A stretch of DNA of 64,000 nucleotides from Ceratopteris richardii (taxonomy: Eukaryota > Streptophyta > Polypodiopsida > Polypodiales > Pteridaceae). The notes beneath the pieces are model-generated. The model had not been told where the DNA came from. It saw only the letters and a list, made by a program, of their open reading frames with translations, and made no database searches. Of this stretch, positions 11,060 to 23,259 are shown piece by piece. Both the position numbers and the translations under genes were made by a program. Position 1 is the stretch's first letter. Each line of letters starts with the position of its first letter. The stretch covers positions 332,501 through 396,500 of the forward strand of contig MU260069.1 in the NCBI GenBank assembly GCA_020310875.1, in the 5' to 3' direction.

Positions 11060-11743
11060 GGAGCGAGTGACCATGAACACTCCAAGATATTTCACATACA
11101 TGATGGAGCTTTGGTCATGTATGCGGTCGGAAAGTCCATGTGTAAACGCACTGGAGAGCTTTGCTTCAGAGAGCTTGGACATTCTATCATGTTAAAATGG
11201 ATCAAACATGATAAGGATTTTAAAACTCATACCACACAATCGATATATGAAGAGTACCGGCTTGCACGTGGGCATCCTATTGTGAGCTCAAAATGGAGTC
11301 AATATATGACACCTGAGGTGATGTCTCATCAGCAGTCCAAGGCTGGTGATGCCCATAGCAGGCTTACCAAAGCCTGTATGGCTAGATCTTGAAGAGTGGG
11401 AATCGATTCAGGATGAGTAGCAACATACTCCTGATCCATATCGTCAGCAGCGAGATGTGACAACCACACATTTAGATATGGTTGGAACGTCGCATTTAGG
11501 TAGCCAAGGATATGTCAGTATTTGCTACCAATTTGTAAGTATCATTTTAATTATCGAATTTGTTTGTGTTAAGCACATCATGTATGCTCATGTAACATTT
11601 AGCATATTTATTATAGGAGTTGGCAGTGGTTCGTCCTCCGACGCGAACCGAAGAAGCTTATGGATATTGTCATGGATTGGCTTCATTGTTCAAGGACTTA
11701 GAGGAACGAGGTGCGATCATTTCATGGGAGAATCTATGATGAG
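11060..11743 (+). pseudogene. CACTA-associated protein fragment with putative introns
   Basis: Open from about 11.06 to 11392 with [16 protein letters not shown] and [16 protein letters not shown]. After a stop, coding-like text resumes as ELAVVRPPTRTEEAYGYCHG. Two segments have plant-type intron borders: 11535-11616 (GTAAGT to TATAG) and 11744-11832 (GTAAAC to TTGCAG), both AT-rich and short. The same peptides and borders, decayed, are present in copy 2, so the gene structure predates the duplication. Function is unassigned; transposase or an accessory protein of the host element is an inference from the CACTA end downstream. Confidence 0.45.
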
Positions 11744-12162
11744 GTAAACTTATAGCTTGGTTTCTTATTTTTAGTTGTTGTTTATAAATGTCATGTCAAT
11801 TTGTCTCATTTTACGCATATGCTTTTTTGCAGGATTGTAGGTGTAAAGGTTTTGATCCCCTTGAGCATATGTATGGTGGTGCTTTGCCACACTTTTGTAT
11901 TACACTCTTATGTGGCAATGATGCACCATAATTTTTTATTTGGTTCCTATATGGAAGAGCTTTGTCACATTTTTTATTTGGTTCCTATATGGAAGTGCTT
12001 TGCCACACTCTTGTACATCCTTCATTTATGGAATGTACAACTTTTTGTACATGATTCATGGTTCATTTTTGCTCATCTCTTTTGTGTCTGACAATATTTT
12101 GCTATATAAAATCATGTTTTGGTTGCCATTAGAGTACATATCACACGTACTCAGTTTTCTTT

Positions 12163-12236
12163 GGGCAGAGTGTATTGTCTTTTGCTAAACAACATCATGG
12201 TAATGTTGTTGTAGCAAAAGAAAACACACCCTGCCC
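12163..12236. repeat. long hairpin in CACTA copy 1
   Basis: Left arm 12163-12187 (GGGCAGAG... ending TTTTGCTA) pairs with right arm 12212-12236 (TAGCAAAAG... ending CTGCCC) with about three mismatches. An inner AACAACAT/ATGTTGTT stem extends it around a 7-base loop. The same hairpin is in copy 2 at 14181-14254. Confidence 0.8.
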
Positions 12237-12249
12237 AGAAACAATTTTG

Positions 12250-12536
12250 CAGATATTGTGATCGGTCTAAGCGTCGGTACTCCTAGCACGGTTGTCAGTA
12301 TAAGCGTCAGTACTCCGAGCGCTCATACTGACAATTATACCAGTGCTCATATCGATAATTATACCAGTGCTCATACCGACAATTATACCAATGCTCATAC
12401 CGACCCCTATATCGACACGTATACCGGCACTATGTTTTGGATGCGCATATCGACCGCAACATCAACATCATGGAAAAATTGCACCCATTCATTTTCCTCG
12501 GTAAAAGCCTTGGTATACCCTCAATATGTTGTAGTG
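12250..12536. repeat. CACTA subterminal repeats and terminus, copy 1
   Basis: Repeats of GCTCATACCGACAATTATAC and inverse forms (GTCGGTACTCC, GGTATA) occur between 12.26 and 12.43 kb. A conserved end then follows (CTCGGTAAAAGCCTTGGTAT and GTTGTAGTG). The satellite resumes on the base after the terminus. Confidence 0.6.
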
Positions 12537-13131
12537 ACACACATATGCATATACATACACACATGCATATACATACACACGTATGTGCATACACACATGC
12601 ATATACATACACAAACATGTATACATGCATACATACATGTACACACACATGTATACATACACACACATGTATACATACGCACATGCATATGCATACACAC
12701 AAACATATGCATACACATATACACACATGCATATGCATACATACATACATACACACACAAGTTGCATATACATACACACACATGTATACGTACATACACA
12801 TATGCACATACATACATGACACACACATGTATACATACACAAGAAATAGGATTCTTGAGTTTTTACACAAAATTAGAATTAATATATCAAAAATAGGATT
12901 TTTGAGTTTTTACACACACACACATACATACAAACATACACACACAAGTTGCATATACATACACACACATGTATACATACATACACACACATATACATAA
13001 ACATACACATATGCATATACATACATGTACATACACATGTATACATACACAAAAGAAGGATTGTTGAGTATACACAAAAATAGAACTAATATATAAAAAA
13101 TAGGATTTTTGAGTTTTTACACACACACACA
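12537..13131. repeat. ACACATGCATA / (CA)n satellite
   Basis: The same class of alternating purine-pyrimidine satellite as 9.6-10.8 kb, interrupted by three copies of a block with AATAGGATT(C/T)TTGAGT (about 12845, 12892, 13103). It fills the interval between the two CACTA fragments. Open frames here are composition artefacts. Confidence 0.9.
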
Positions 13132-14549
13132 TGGAGAGCTCATGACCATGATGACTGCAATATATATCGCATACGTGATGGAGCTATGGTCATGGATGCT
13201 TCTGGAAAGTCCGTGCGTCAATGCATTAGACAACTTTGCTCCATATAGTTTGGACATTCTGTCATGTTAAAATGGAGTGAATAGGATAAAGATTCCAAAA
13301 ATTATATCACACTCTCGATATATGAAGAGTATCTACTATCACTTGGGCATCCTATTGTGAGCTCACAATGGATTCAGCACACACCACGCAAGGTGATTTC
13401 TCATCGACGTTCTGAGGCTAGCGATGCTTTTAGGGTAGGCTTACCGAAGCCTGTATGGTTAGATGTTGAGGAGTGGGAATCGATTCAGGATGAGCAAAAA
13501 CATGCTCCTCACCGATATCATCAATAGCAAGATGTCGTGGCTTAAAATTTGTAAGTATCATTTTAAGTACTGAATTTTTTTTGTGTTAAGCACATCATGT
13601 ATGTTTATATAACATTTTGCATATTTATTATAAGAGTTGGCGATGGATCATCCTTTGACACGAACCGAAGAAGCTTATGGATATCGTCATGGATTGGCTG
13701 CACTCTTGCAGGACTTAAAGGGATGCAGTGCGATCATTTCATGGGAGAATCTATGATGAGGTAAAATTATAGCTTAGTTTTGTATTTTTAGTTGTTGTTT
13801 ATAAATATCATGTGAATTTATCTCATTTTATGCATAGGCTTTGTTGTTGGATTGTAAGTGTAAAGGTTTTTATCCCCTTGAGCATATGTATGGTTGTGCT
13901 TTGCCATAATTTTGTATTACACTCATATGTGGCAATCGTGCACCATAATTTTGTATTCGGTTCCTATGTGGAAGTTCTTTGTCCCATTTTTTATTTGGTT
14001 CCTATATGGAAGTGCTTTGCCAAACTCATGTACATGCTTGATTTATGGAATATATAACTTTTTTGTACATGATTCATGGTTCATTTTGCTCATCTCTTTT
14101 GTGTCCAAAAGTATTTTTTCTATATGAAATCATGTTTTGGTTGCCATTAGAGTACACATCATGTGTACTCAGTTTTCTTTGGGTAGAGTGTATTATCTTT
14201 TGCTAAAAAACATCATGGTAATGTTGTTGTAGCAAAAGACAACACACTCTACCCAAAAAAAATTTGCAGACATGGTCGTCGATATAAATGATGGTACTCC
14301 CAGCATGTCACTGGTATAAGCGAAGGTAATCCTAGGAGTATCGTTGGTATAGGGATCAATATGAGCATCAAAAATATCGATGCTCATACGGACGCTCATA
14401 CCAAAGCCTATACCAACGCCTACACATGTGCCTATACCGGCACTTTAGTTTGGACACGTATACCGACAGTTACACTGACGTTGGTGCCAAAATGCACCTG
14501 CTCAATTTCCTCGGTAAAAGCCTTGGTATATGCCCGATATGTTGTAGTG
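13132..14549 (+). mobile_element. CACTA-like transposon 3' fragment, copy 2
   Basis: Aligns end to end with copy 1: the coding-like stretch, both intron-like segments, the 3' flank with CATATGTATGGTTGTGCTTTG, the hairpin, the subterminal TATACC/GGTATA repeats and the terminus CACTACAACATATCGGG (complement). It is more decayed; the first coding part has several stops. Its left limit is also a CA microsatellite. The order satellite-fragment-satellite-fragment implies duplication of a satellite-plus-fragment unit rather than two insertions. Confidence 0.62.
14181..14254. repeat. long hairpin in CACTA copy 2
   Basis: Left arm 14181-14205 (GGGTAGAG...) pairs with right arm 14230-14254 (...CTCTACCC) with two mismatches. 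Against copy 1 the fourth pair changed from C-G to T-A on both arms, a compensatory change. Confidence 0.8.
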
Positions 14550-15380
14550 AGATTCAAGGTCCACACACTAAAGAAAATCCTAAAACACAAGTTAAAATCT
14601 ACCCATACAAAACCAGAGAATACATGGATACCAACAAACCTTTGCACATTTTTGCGCATCTTCTCCAACTCAAAGGATAAATTTGTGGCTAGATCAAGCT
14701 ACGTGGTAGATTCATCATGGAGTATGATCTTCAAATGGGCCAAATATGCTCATGCTTATATAGACTAGAGTACGGAAACTAGAGGATACAGAGGGATACA
14801 ACCAAGGTGAGGGTATGCCATCTCTTTTCAAAATTTAGAGATAGGGACAAAGTTACATTGTATGTGCCAATACCTAGCATACTATGAAAGAACGAAAAGT
14901 CTGGATCACTCATATGAGGACTAGATATGTTTCGGGTTGCTTCGTCTTGAGATTAAGAGATAGAGAGATAGTATGCTTAGGTGACTAAAGAGATAGACTC
15001 GAAGACAAATCACACATCTAATAGAGTTGGATATGTACAAGCATTGTAGACTAAAGAGATAGACTCAAAGACAAATCACACATCTAATAGAGTTGGATAT
15101 GTACAGGCATTGTATTTCATATCTAGGTTCAGAAATGTGAGGAATGGAGTTGAAATATATACATCAAATGAATCCAGGCAGACCCGAAATTAAATACGTC
15201 TTTACTGCAATGTGGCGATACGAAACTCCTAGTAGAAAGAATCACCAATCCACCAAAGTGGTGGACATTATGCCAAACCTCGCAGAGGGAGAATAATTAA
15301 TAATCAAGTCAACTCTTAGCTCAAGGAGTAAGTAAGCCTACAAAATGAAGTCGCTAAGCATATTGACAAGGATGTTCATC
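14550..15380. other. unassigned spacer with 66-bp tandem duplication
   Basis: No gene recognised. A 66-bp unit starting GACTAAAGAGATAGACTC is repeated head to tail at 14983-15048 and 15049-15114 with about two differences. Confidence 0.5.
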
Positions 15381-17330
15381 AAAATAGTCAATCGCCTGTA
15401 TTAAGAACAAATAATGTTACGAATGTGATCAATTAGAAATCTTTTCATATGGAAGAATCTCTGTATCTGAAAGGGAGTTTTGACTACAGGCTTACTCAAC
15501 TAGATAATGTTGTGAACGAGTTAAGAACTTGAAGGGACTAACAGTGGAACTTTTCGTGGACTAAACTGGACCAGACAGAAGTGCCATGAGCTGAACCATA
15601 TAATGCTAATCAAAGAGCTATGAAAATTTTGAAGTAGGCAGGGTGCACGCAACCAATAACAATTCTACCTTCATTTCGAGAGTTTCAGAACTTGGATTGA
15701 AGGATTATAGCTCCACACATATACCATTCTTTGATTAGCAGTGCTAAATCACTACAACTTCCAGGGCATTCTTCTTATGGACATTCTCATACAAATGCAT
15801 ATCCGTAGGATGATGTCAATGCATATAGAAACATTTCTCATTAATGGTAGCATCCACATTTACTTGATCAAGGATATAAAGTTCATATTGATAGATCAAA
15901 TGAATAACAATGTACTATATTCTAAAACAAATTATTCTTCATATAGATTTTGTTGTACGACATCTTCTTTTGATTATTATCACGGTGGTTGTGCTTCAGC
16001 TTGTGGTTAAGGGAAACGAGACGAAGAAGAAGAAGATAAAGGAAGAAGAAGAAGAAGAAGAAGAAGAAGAATGAGAAAAAAAAAAAAAAAAGAAGAAGAA
16101 GAAGAAGAAAAAGAAGGAGAAGAAAAAGAAGAAGAAGAAGAAGAAGAAGCTGAAAATGAAGACAAGGATTCCAATGACAATAAAGCTGAAGATTCAAATA
16201 ACATGAAGTTGAGGATGAAGATCAAGATTTAAATTAGGACGAAGATGAAGACAAATGGATCAAGTTGGGCTAAAGAATGAGATTTTATGCATGTAGAAGA
16301 ATACGAAGAGGGCAATGAGGTGCAAATGTTACATCAAAGTGGGATTAAATGAATCTTATATTGATTTTGTTGATCATGCAATTATATTTCCTAAATGCTA
16401 TGTAACTATTTATAGCCAAATGAATCAAGGCAAGCCCAAAATTCACCCTGAAATGAGCGTGCAACTATAAGCTCATGGTTGTCAACCATAGGACTACATA
16501 CGTGTTGCATTTTTTGATTGGAGAAATAATGAGAGAAGAGCTAGAATGCTTATTGTTAGCTTTGATTTGATAGCTTTATGGATGGTTGAATGGATGGATG
16601 CATTGATGGATGGTTGATGGATGGATACATATATATGTTGGAAGTGTCATAGGCCCAAAAAATAATGATCACATATAATAAGGATTTTTCCAACACTTAG
16701 ACCTTATTACATACATCACTTGAACCAAATAAATTTGATGCGATGAGAACTACACACAAGATATGTAATTATCACCTTCAGTGGACTTCTCAAAAATAAA
16801 TATTCTAAATGGAAATGTGTACAAATAAAAAAAATAATACAATTTGAATGTAACGCTGAATCAAAAGGCTTTTAGGTAGAAGAAGTAGATAAGAGTTCGT
16901 AGGAGTTGAACATATATGCCTATGTGCAAAATGAAGATATATTTTAGTAAAAGAATAGTTCTGTGGCCAATAGCTAACTCTTTCACTCCACCCATTTGAA
17001 TCAAAGCAAAAAATAGCTTGAGTCCTTGTGGAAGATGGTTTGTGACCAGTTACAACAACAAGGATCAAATATCAAATGAATATACGCACTACTTACAATT
17101 ATCAGCTCTACACGCTTGTCTTATGTGAAGGAGAAACTAAGTAGTAGTGGACTTTAAAATTTGCACAATAAACATGCTCAAAATCTGCACTTATGCTCTA
17201 ATTTCAAATATCCTATAGACACAAATCCTTATAGATCGTACATCCTTCTAGTTTTTCTTTCTTTCCAAAGCACAAAAATAGGAATCCAATCCACTTCATC
17301 TATGTTGGAACCTATTCTAGAAACTCTCAT
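15380..17330. repeat. dispersed repeat family, copy A
   Basis: Collinear with 59135-62500 (copy B), for example GGATTGAAGGATTATAGCTC at about 15.69 and 60.42 kb, the GAA tract, and the ACTTAGACCTTAT stretch at 16.70 and 61.87 kb. Copy A lacks the roughly 960-bp TA-containing insert of copy B. On the plus strand the GAA tract would encode an acidic Glu run followed by Asp/Glu-rich text, a style seen in C-terminal tails of some plant hAT-type proteins, but no intact frame exists. It runs into the hAT pseudogene on the minus strand. Confidence 0.7.
16022..16149 (+). repeat. (GAA)n tract, copy A
   Basis: An imperfect GAA run with an A-rich interruption at about 16075-16091. It occupies the same position in the repeat family as the longer tract at 61164-61340. 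Poly-Phe/Ser frames on the other strand are artefacts. Confidence 0.95.
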
Positions 17331-18164
17331 GAGATCATCTAAGGCATTCATGGTCAACCTTGATCTTTTATCACTCTATATCAAGTTCAATTTAGAGAAA
17401 CCTCTCTCACAAGAAATTATGCTTACAGGAATCATGAAGATCACTTTCCACAACTTCATTAAATATGGAAACTTAGCATGATATTGTTTCATAGATAAAA
17501 ATGTCTCCAAGACTCTTTCATAGTAGAACTCAAAATTCATAAATAGTTTATCCATAATAGAGGACAATTCTTGTTCACATCATTTCTTATTATTAGTGTA
17601 GGATGCATGTTCAAAAAACTCTAGAACGTCCAAAAGATGTTGTAGTATCTCCAACCATAACTTTGAATTCTCTTCATGAGCCATAGCATCCTCTACATAA
17701 TGAAAAATACAAAACAATTTGGATGCATTTAGTAAAGGTAAATCCAAAACATGTGAATTTAACCCATTTACAATAGATTGTAAATAACTTCTTTCCATCA
17801 CATTACATCTTTGCAAAACTCGAGGAAGATGAATAGCCATTGCATTTAGGATGTTTTTATTATCATTATTTTGTATATATAATACCTTAATAAATAGGTT
17901 TAGGTCGATAAAGACATCCATCTTCGCCTTTCAATTCAAAATATTCATATCTAGAACAATTGAGAAATTCTGTCAAACAAAAAGGGCCATTTCCAAAGTT
18001 ATCATTGTTTATAAAAGACCTATAGGTTTGTTGAATTGTATTTTCTATAATTAAACCAATATATGTCAAATCAACAATATCTTCCTTAAGTTTTTAATTT
18101 ATATCACTTACCACCTCTAATACATCTGCAAAAAATATCTCTAAAAAAAGTGAAAAGTTACATC
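17330..18164 (-). pseudogene. hAT transposase, C-terminal half
   Basis: Minus-strand peptides include IPVSIISCERGFSKLNLI (17376-17440), the conserved hAT C-terminal dimerisation motif with its Cys-Glu-Arg-x-Phe-Ser core. Upstream are helical segments (MAIHLPRVLQRCNVMERSY and TYIGLIIENTIQQTYRSF) in other frames, as in DUF4371-type hAT proteins. Stops and frameshifts separate them. The gene is split by copia-1 at 18165-24203 and its N-terminal half lies at 24204-25414. hAT transposases cut and paste DNA with 8-bp target duplications; this copy cannot encode an intact enzyme. Confidence 0.82.
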
Positions 18165-18169
18165 CTTTT
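18165..18169. repeat. copia-1 target-site duplication, left
   Basis: CTTTT, matched exactly by 24199-24203 after the 3' LTR. Ty1/copia integrases make 5-bp duplications. Confidence 0.9.
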
Positions 18170-19101
18170 TATTGGAGCAGAACAATCAACAATTAGTGAT
18201 TACATAAAGGCTAGAAGTAAAGAGATGAAGAAAAGATTGAAGATCAACTTCATGGAATGAAGAGAAGATTCAGATAGCAAAGTTCGTTAAGTCATATGTA
18301 CATTAGTTTTGTATATACTTCAATATACTTGAAGTAATGACGAATTAGGACTTGTATGTGTATATAAGTACATGCTTATAGTCGTATTGAAAGTATAAGA
18401 GAGCATGAGATGAAATATAGATGAGTAGATGATGAACATTGTATGTATCATCCATCAGATGTATGAAGAGTTAAGATAAGAGAAAGTTTTCAGAGAATGG
18501 CGCGTCAATCTTTTCTCTAATTCTCCTTCTGTGCTTAATCTAATGAGAAATCCTTTTGTACACATCTAAGTCCATAGTTAATCCATCTATGGCTAAAGTT
18601 TGAGAGTCCAATTGCAAACACGCTGAGAGAATTTTGAATAGGAACATTCATATGTAAGAAAGTTCTGAGTGTCTTCTGAAACAGGCGCAAATTCGATGGT
18701 CAAAGAAATGGACAGTGCTCAGTGCATAGCGTAAAGTTTTACACAAATGAGGACTCAAAATTTAAGTTGAGAGAGAGGCAGTTTTAGACATAGGTAAAGT
18801 TTTTGAGTTATTTCTCACAATCTACTCAAGCATTTGAAGTGATTTAACTTGGAGAAGGCGCGCAACCTCTAGGCGACACATTCTACAAAGTTCTTTAAAA
18901 AAATTTACACAAATGATTAGTCAATGAGTGATTAATCTGCAACAGACTTTTTCTGAGAAGTGATTTTTTCACAGTTGATCAATTTCTTGATAGTTTGATA
19001 ATTGTTTTTCAAAATTGAGTGGAGTATGAAGTTATTCTTGATATAGAGGTGGTCTAACATCAAGGATAGCTTGTTCTTTTGGAGATTAACACTCTCCATC
19101 A
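18170..19101 (+). repeat. copia-1 5' LTR
   Basis: 932 bp, from TATTGGAG to CTCCATCA; the TGGAG/CTCCA ends form the short inverted repeat. It matches 23267-24198 base for base except for scattered substitutions, with no indel. Confidence 0.97.
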
Positions 19102-19102
19102 G

Positions 19103-19114
19103 TGGTATCAGAGC
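19103..19114 (+). promoter_or_regulatory. copia-1 primer-binding site (initiator Met tRNA)
   Basis: TGGTATCAGAGC, one base after the LTR end. This is the classic plant copia site complementary to the 3' end of initiator-Met tRNA. Confidence 0.95.
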
Positions 19115-19297
19115 AGGAAGTATCAAATTTGAGGAAAGGAAGACCCCGACTGCTGCATACATACAAACTTTACATCTCGAAGGTTCAAAAGAATAAAGTG
19201 TGAAGAAAGATTGAAGGAAGACACATAAAGGTTATCAAAAGGATGAGAAGGAGCAACATTCGAAGCTAGGGTACATTCATTCTTTATAAAGATTTGG

Positions 19298-20500
19298 ATG
19301 AAGAAGGATGCTCAAGCAAGGAGCATAATTTACATGGCAGTCAATGATTATTTGCTTCCTTATATCAGAGGACTTGAAAGTGCAAGTGACATTTGGAATG
19401 CTTTGGAAGAGCATTTCCAGAATACAACCAAATCAAGGAAAGCTTCATTATGGGCAGAGTTTACTACTTTCAAGAAAAAGGCTTCACAATCAATATCTGA
19501 TTATGTGACAAAGATGAAGGACATTGCAGATTCTTTAGGTGTAGTGGATGAAGATATTGAAGAAGACAAATTGGTAAGACAAATTCTCACAGGGCTAAGA
19601 GGAGATGAGAAGTGGAAGCCTTTTATTTTGTCTACAGAGCTTTCATTAGATCATTTCACTCCTGATTTGAATCAATTGTTACGACATATGCTAACTTTTG
19701 AGAATGATATCAAAGGAGATGTTGATAAGAGTGCAGGTCATGCAATGTATTCTAAAGACAAGAAGAAAGCTAGCAAAGGAAAACAACAATCAGTTGAAGA
19801 TGAAGGTACTCCAAGTCAAGCAAACTTCCTAAGAGGAAGAGGAAGTGGCAGAAGTAGAGGAAGAGGCAAAAATAACAAAGATAATGTCAAAGCTTGTTGG
19901 ATATGTGGTAAGACCAATCATCTATCTCATGATTGTTGGCATAATAATCAAAGCAATGGTAATTTTAATCAGAAATTTAATCAAAGACGAAGAGGTGGTA
20001 GATATCAAAGAGGAAGCTTCAGAGGTAGAGGTGGTAGGAATTCTTTTGGAAGAGGTAGAGGAAGAAGCTTCCAAAATCAATCCTATAATAACACCTACTA
20101 CAATTATGCATCAGATCAGAAAGAAGATTCGACTCTCATTATGAATGCAACATGTGAAGCCTCACATGAAGACATGAGAGTATTTTATATTGACTCAGGA
20201 TGTAGCAATCATCTGAGTGGAAACATTTCTTTGATGACTGATCTAGATCATAATGCAATTAATCATATAGTTCAAATAGGCGATAATACAAAGCACAAAG
20301 TAAAGTCAATTGGTTGAGTCAAAGCCAAAGATGGAAGCACTCTTTTGAGTAAGGTTCTGTATGTTCCTACAATTCCAAAGAATTTGATCAGTGTAGGACA
20401 AATTGTGGAAAAAGGATATGAGGTAAGGTTCACTAATGATGGAGTTTATGTTGAAGACCCTAGTCAAGGGTATAAATAGATTGTTATAGGGAAGAAGGAA
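19298..20500 (+). pseudogene. copia-1 Gag and protease
   Basis: Starts at MKKDAQARSIIY. It contains the copia Gag core (IWNALEEHFQNTTKSRK, TLLxQ-like helices), an Arg/Gly-rich region with the zinc knuckle CWICGKTNHLSHDC (CX2CX4HX4C intact), and the protease motif YIDSGCSNHLSG. Related Gags have another 60-80 residues before this start; only about 180 bases separate it from the PBS, so the N-terminus seems deleted. TGA at 20315 and TAG at about 20478 interrupt the frame after the protease motif. The TGA may be a decayed CGA. Confidence 0.9.
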
Positions 20501-21528
20501 GGAAGGCTCTTCACATTAAAGGTACAAGGAAATATTGGACAGCTATGTTTGCATATGGAGAGCAAAAGGTGTCAGAATTGGATCTTTGGCACAAAAGACT
20601 TGGACATTTTAATGAGAGAGGTATCAAAGAAATGATAAGCAATGGTTTAGTACTTGGATTGCCTAACATTGTAGGTCAACACATGACATACAGATGTGAA
20701 GCATGTCAGTTAGGTGAGGCTCATAAGCAATCATACAATAAGCATGGTTTTATGTATACAGAAAGACTTGAATTGGTACACACAGATGTTCAGTATCAAT
20801 GGTTCAAGGTACTATGTGATTTATGTTGATGATGCTACCACATGGATCACTATTTATGTGATCAAAGATAAGTTAGAGGTATTCAATACATTCAAACATT
20901 ATCATGTGTATGCAAAAAGAATTACAGGTCATAAATTGAAGAGACTAAGGTCAGATGGAGGGGGAGAGTATTTCTCTAATGAGTTTAGTGATTACTTGTG
21001 GAATGCAGGTATAAAGAGAGAGGTTACTTGTAGGTACTCTCCTCAACAAAATGGGGTAGCAGAGAGAAGATATAGAACTCTTGTTGAGTTTGCAAGATCC
21101 ATGATGAAGGAGAAAAATTGTCCTAATTATTTGTGGGTTGAGGCTGTAACACAACCACATATTTGGTCAATAGGTTACCTTGTAAAGCTTTGCAGGGTAT
21201 GACACCATATGAAGCTTGGTGGGGTTAGAGACCTACCTTGGATCATTGTAAAATATTTGGTTGTTTGGCATATGCATATGTGCCATCTCAATTGAGGCAT
21301 AAATTGGAACCTAAAGCAGAGAAGTATGTATTCATTGGTTATGATGACAAGCAGATGTGTTATAGGTTGTGGAGTCCATCCACAAAGCAATTCCTTGTGT
21401 CCAAGGATGTTACATTTGATGAGCAAGGGACTTGGTATGCAGGTAAACTTAATGTGCATGCAAATGTTGAAGAAGTGGTGGATCAAAAGAAAGGTAAATC
21501 AAATATTCAAATATTTGATGAAGATTGA
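20500..21528 (+). pseudogene. copia-1 integrase
   Basis: The pre-integrase zinc domain (LDLWHKRLGHFNERGIKEM then CEACQLGE) is followed by the core: first Asp in HTDV, second in RSDGGGEYFSNEF, Glu in QNGVAERR, with 35 residues between the last two. All catalytic residues are present. Frames break near 20530, 20800 and 21170-21230. The C-terminal part (LRHKLEPKAEKYVFIGYDD, FLVSKDVTFDE) is at 21238-21528. As written it is dead, but it still has the catalytic Glu that the other copia copies here have lost. Confidence 0.9.
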
Positions 21529-23259
21529 GAATAATGAAGTACAGGTTGAAGTTGAAGAAAGGCCAAGGTTTGATCCAGAATGTGATGAACCAGAAACTTC
21601 AAGAAGTGGAGAAGTCAGAAGGTCATCTAGGCATAAATGGCAACCTACAAGGTATAGCTATGATACTTCATTTTTTACTACTAAGGATTATGCTTACATG
21701 GTAAAAGCAGATGAAGATCCATCTACATATGATGAAGCCAAAGGGAAGAAGAATTGGGAAGAAGCTATGCAAGAGGAGTATGATGCATTGATGGAAAATC
21801 AAACATGGGATCTAGTTCCTAAACCTAATAGCCAGAAAATCATTGGATGTAAGTGGGTTTACAAAACAAAAAGGTTTGCAGATGGAAGTGTGTCTAGGTA
21901 CAAAGCTAGACTTGTTGTGAAAGGATATGCACAAACATATGGAGTGGACTATGATGAGACTTATAATCCTGTGGCAAAGATGACAACCATCAGGACACTC
22001 ATAGCAATTGCTGCTTGCAAAGGTTGGAAATTTTCTCAATTAGATGTTAAAAATGCTTTTTTGAATGGTTACATTTCAGATGAAGTCTACATGGAACAAC
22101 CAGATGGTTTCAAAGATCAAGTGTATCCAAATTATGTGTGTAAGCTCAAGAGAGCTTTGTATGGGTTGAAGCAGGCCCCAAGGGCATGGAATGATAGACT
22201 TGTAAAGTTCTTAAAGGAACTTAGATTTCAAGCATCAAAGGCAGATAATATCTTGCTAGTCAAAGCAAGTGAGGATGGCTTTATTTATGTTTGTATTTAT
22301 GTTGATGACATAATATTTACAGGAACAGATGATAAAGGTATACACATGATTAAGAAACAGATGGAAAGAGAATTAAAAATCAATGATTTGGGAAATTTGT
22401 CATTCTTTTTGGGAATGGAGATTTCATATACTCAACATGGAGTATATGTGACTCAAGAAAAGTATCTGAAAAATTTGCTAATCAAATTTAAAATGGAAGA
22501 TTGTAGGATAGCACCAACTCCAATGGAAGTGAATCATAGATTGACTAGATATGGAGGAGAGGAATTCAAAGATATGAAGCTCTATCAGAGTTTGGTGGGT
22601 AGCTTGATTTATGCTACATTAACAAGGCCTGATTTATCATATGCAGTTGGAGTCCTATCTCAATTCATGCATTGTCCTAGAAAGGAACATTGGATTGCAG
22701 GACAAAGAGTACTTAGGTATATTAAGGGCACACTTAAAGAAGAATTGTGTTATGGTTTTCCTTCAGATACAAGGGTCAAGATATACAGTGATGCAGATTG
22801 GGCAGGTAATTCTGATGATAGAAGATCAACACATGGATATTAGTGTTATGTGGGAGATAAGCTAATCTCATGGTGTTCTAAGAAGCAACATACAATTGCT
22901 TTATCATCTACAGAATCAGAATACAAAGGCATGGTGGAAGCTGCAAAGGAAGTAATATGGCTAAAGACACTTATGAAAGTTTTGATGTTGTTCAGAGTAC
23001 TCCTATCATTTGTGGAGACAATATGAGCTCTTTATACTTGGCAGCAAATCCTGTCTTTCATGCTAGAACTAAACATATTGAAATTCAGTATCATTTTTTG
23101 AGACAGAAGGTTATTGATAAAGAAATTGAAGTCATGCATACTCCTACAAAAGATCAACTTGCAGATATGATGACAAAAAGTTTGGATGGACCAAAGTTGC
23201 AGAGGTTTAAAGATATGGCAGGAATAAAGAAGATGCAGGTAATCACAATTGATGATTGA
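21510..23259 (+). pseudogene. copia-1 reverse transcriptase and RNase H
   Basis: RT is nearly intact from about 21530 to 22843: [69 protein letters not shown] and the catalytic CIYVDDIIFTG. RNase H follows with YSDADWAGNSDDRRST, a TAG at 22841-22843, ALSSTESEYKGMVEAAKEV, a frame change at about 22960, then DNMSSLYLAANPVFHARTKH to the end (MITIDD-like tail). Only one stop and one shift separate the RT-RNase H part from integrity. Confidence 0.92.

Larger units (their letters stand above)
11060..12536 (+). mobile_element. CACTA-like transposon 3' fragment, copy 1
   Basis: The right end reads, on the complementary strand, CACTACAACATATTGAGG, which starts with the CACTA signature of En/Spm elements. 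Inside the end lie many short TATACC/GGTATA and CCGAC motifs in both orientations, like the subterminal transposase-binding repeats of this superfamily. The coding part (about 11.06-11.53 kb) gives peptides such as [18 protein letters not shown] with weak resemblance to plant Ptta/En/Spm proteins. The left end is missing; the fragment begins just after the (TA)n tract. A diverged second copy lies at 13132-14549. The superfamily call rests on the terminus and the subterminal repeats. Confidence 0.62.

Noticed and set aside
15745-15765. CACTACAAC at 15.75 kb as a left CACTA end for copies 1 or 2
   Set aside because: Similarity to the right termini stops after nine bases, it lies on the wrong side, and the repeat-family copy B has a different sequence there.
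15922-16225. Poly-Phe/Leu/Ser protein on the minus strand (also 61081-61434)
   Set aside because: Complement of GAA microsatellite; the Glu run on the plus strand fits the flanking acidic text better.
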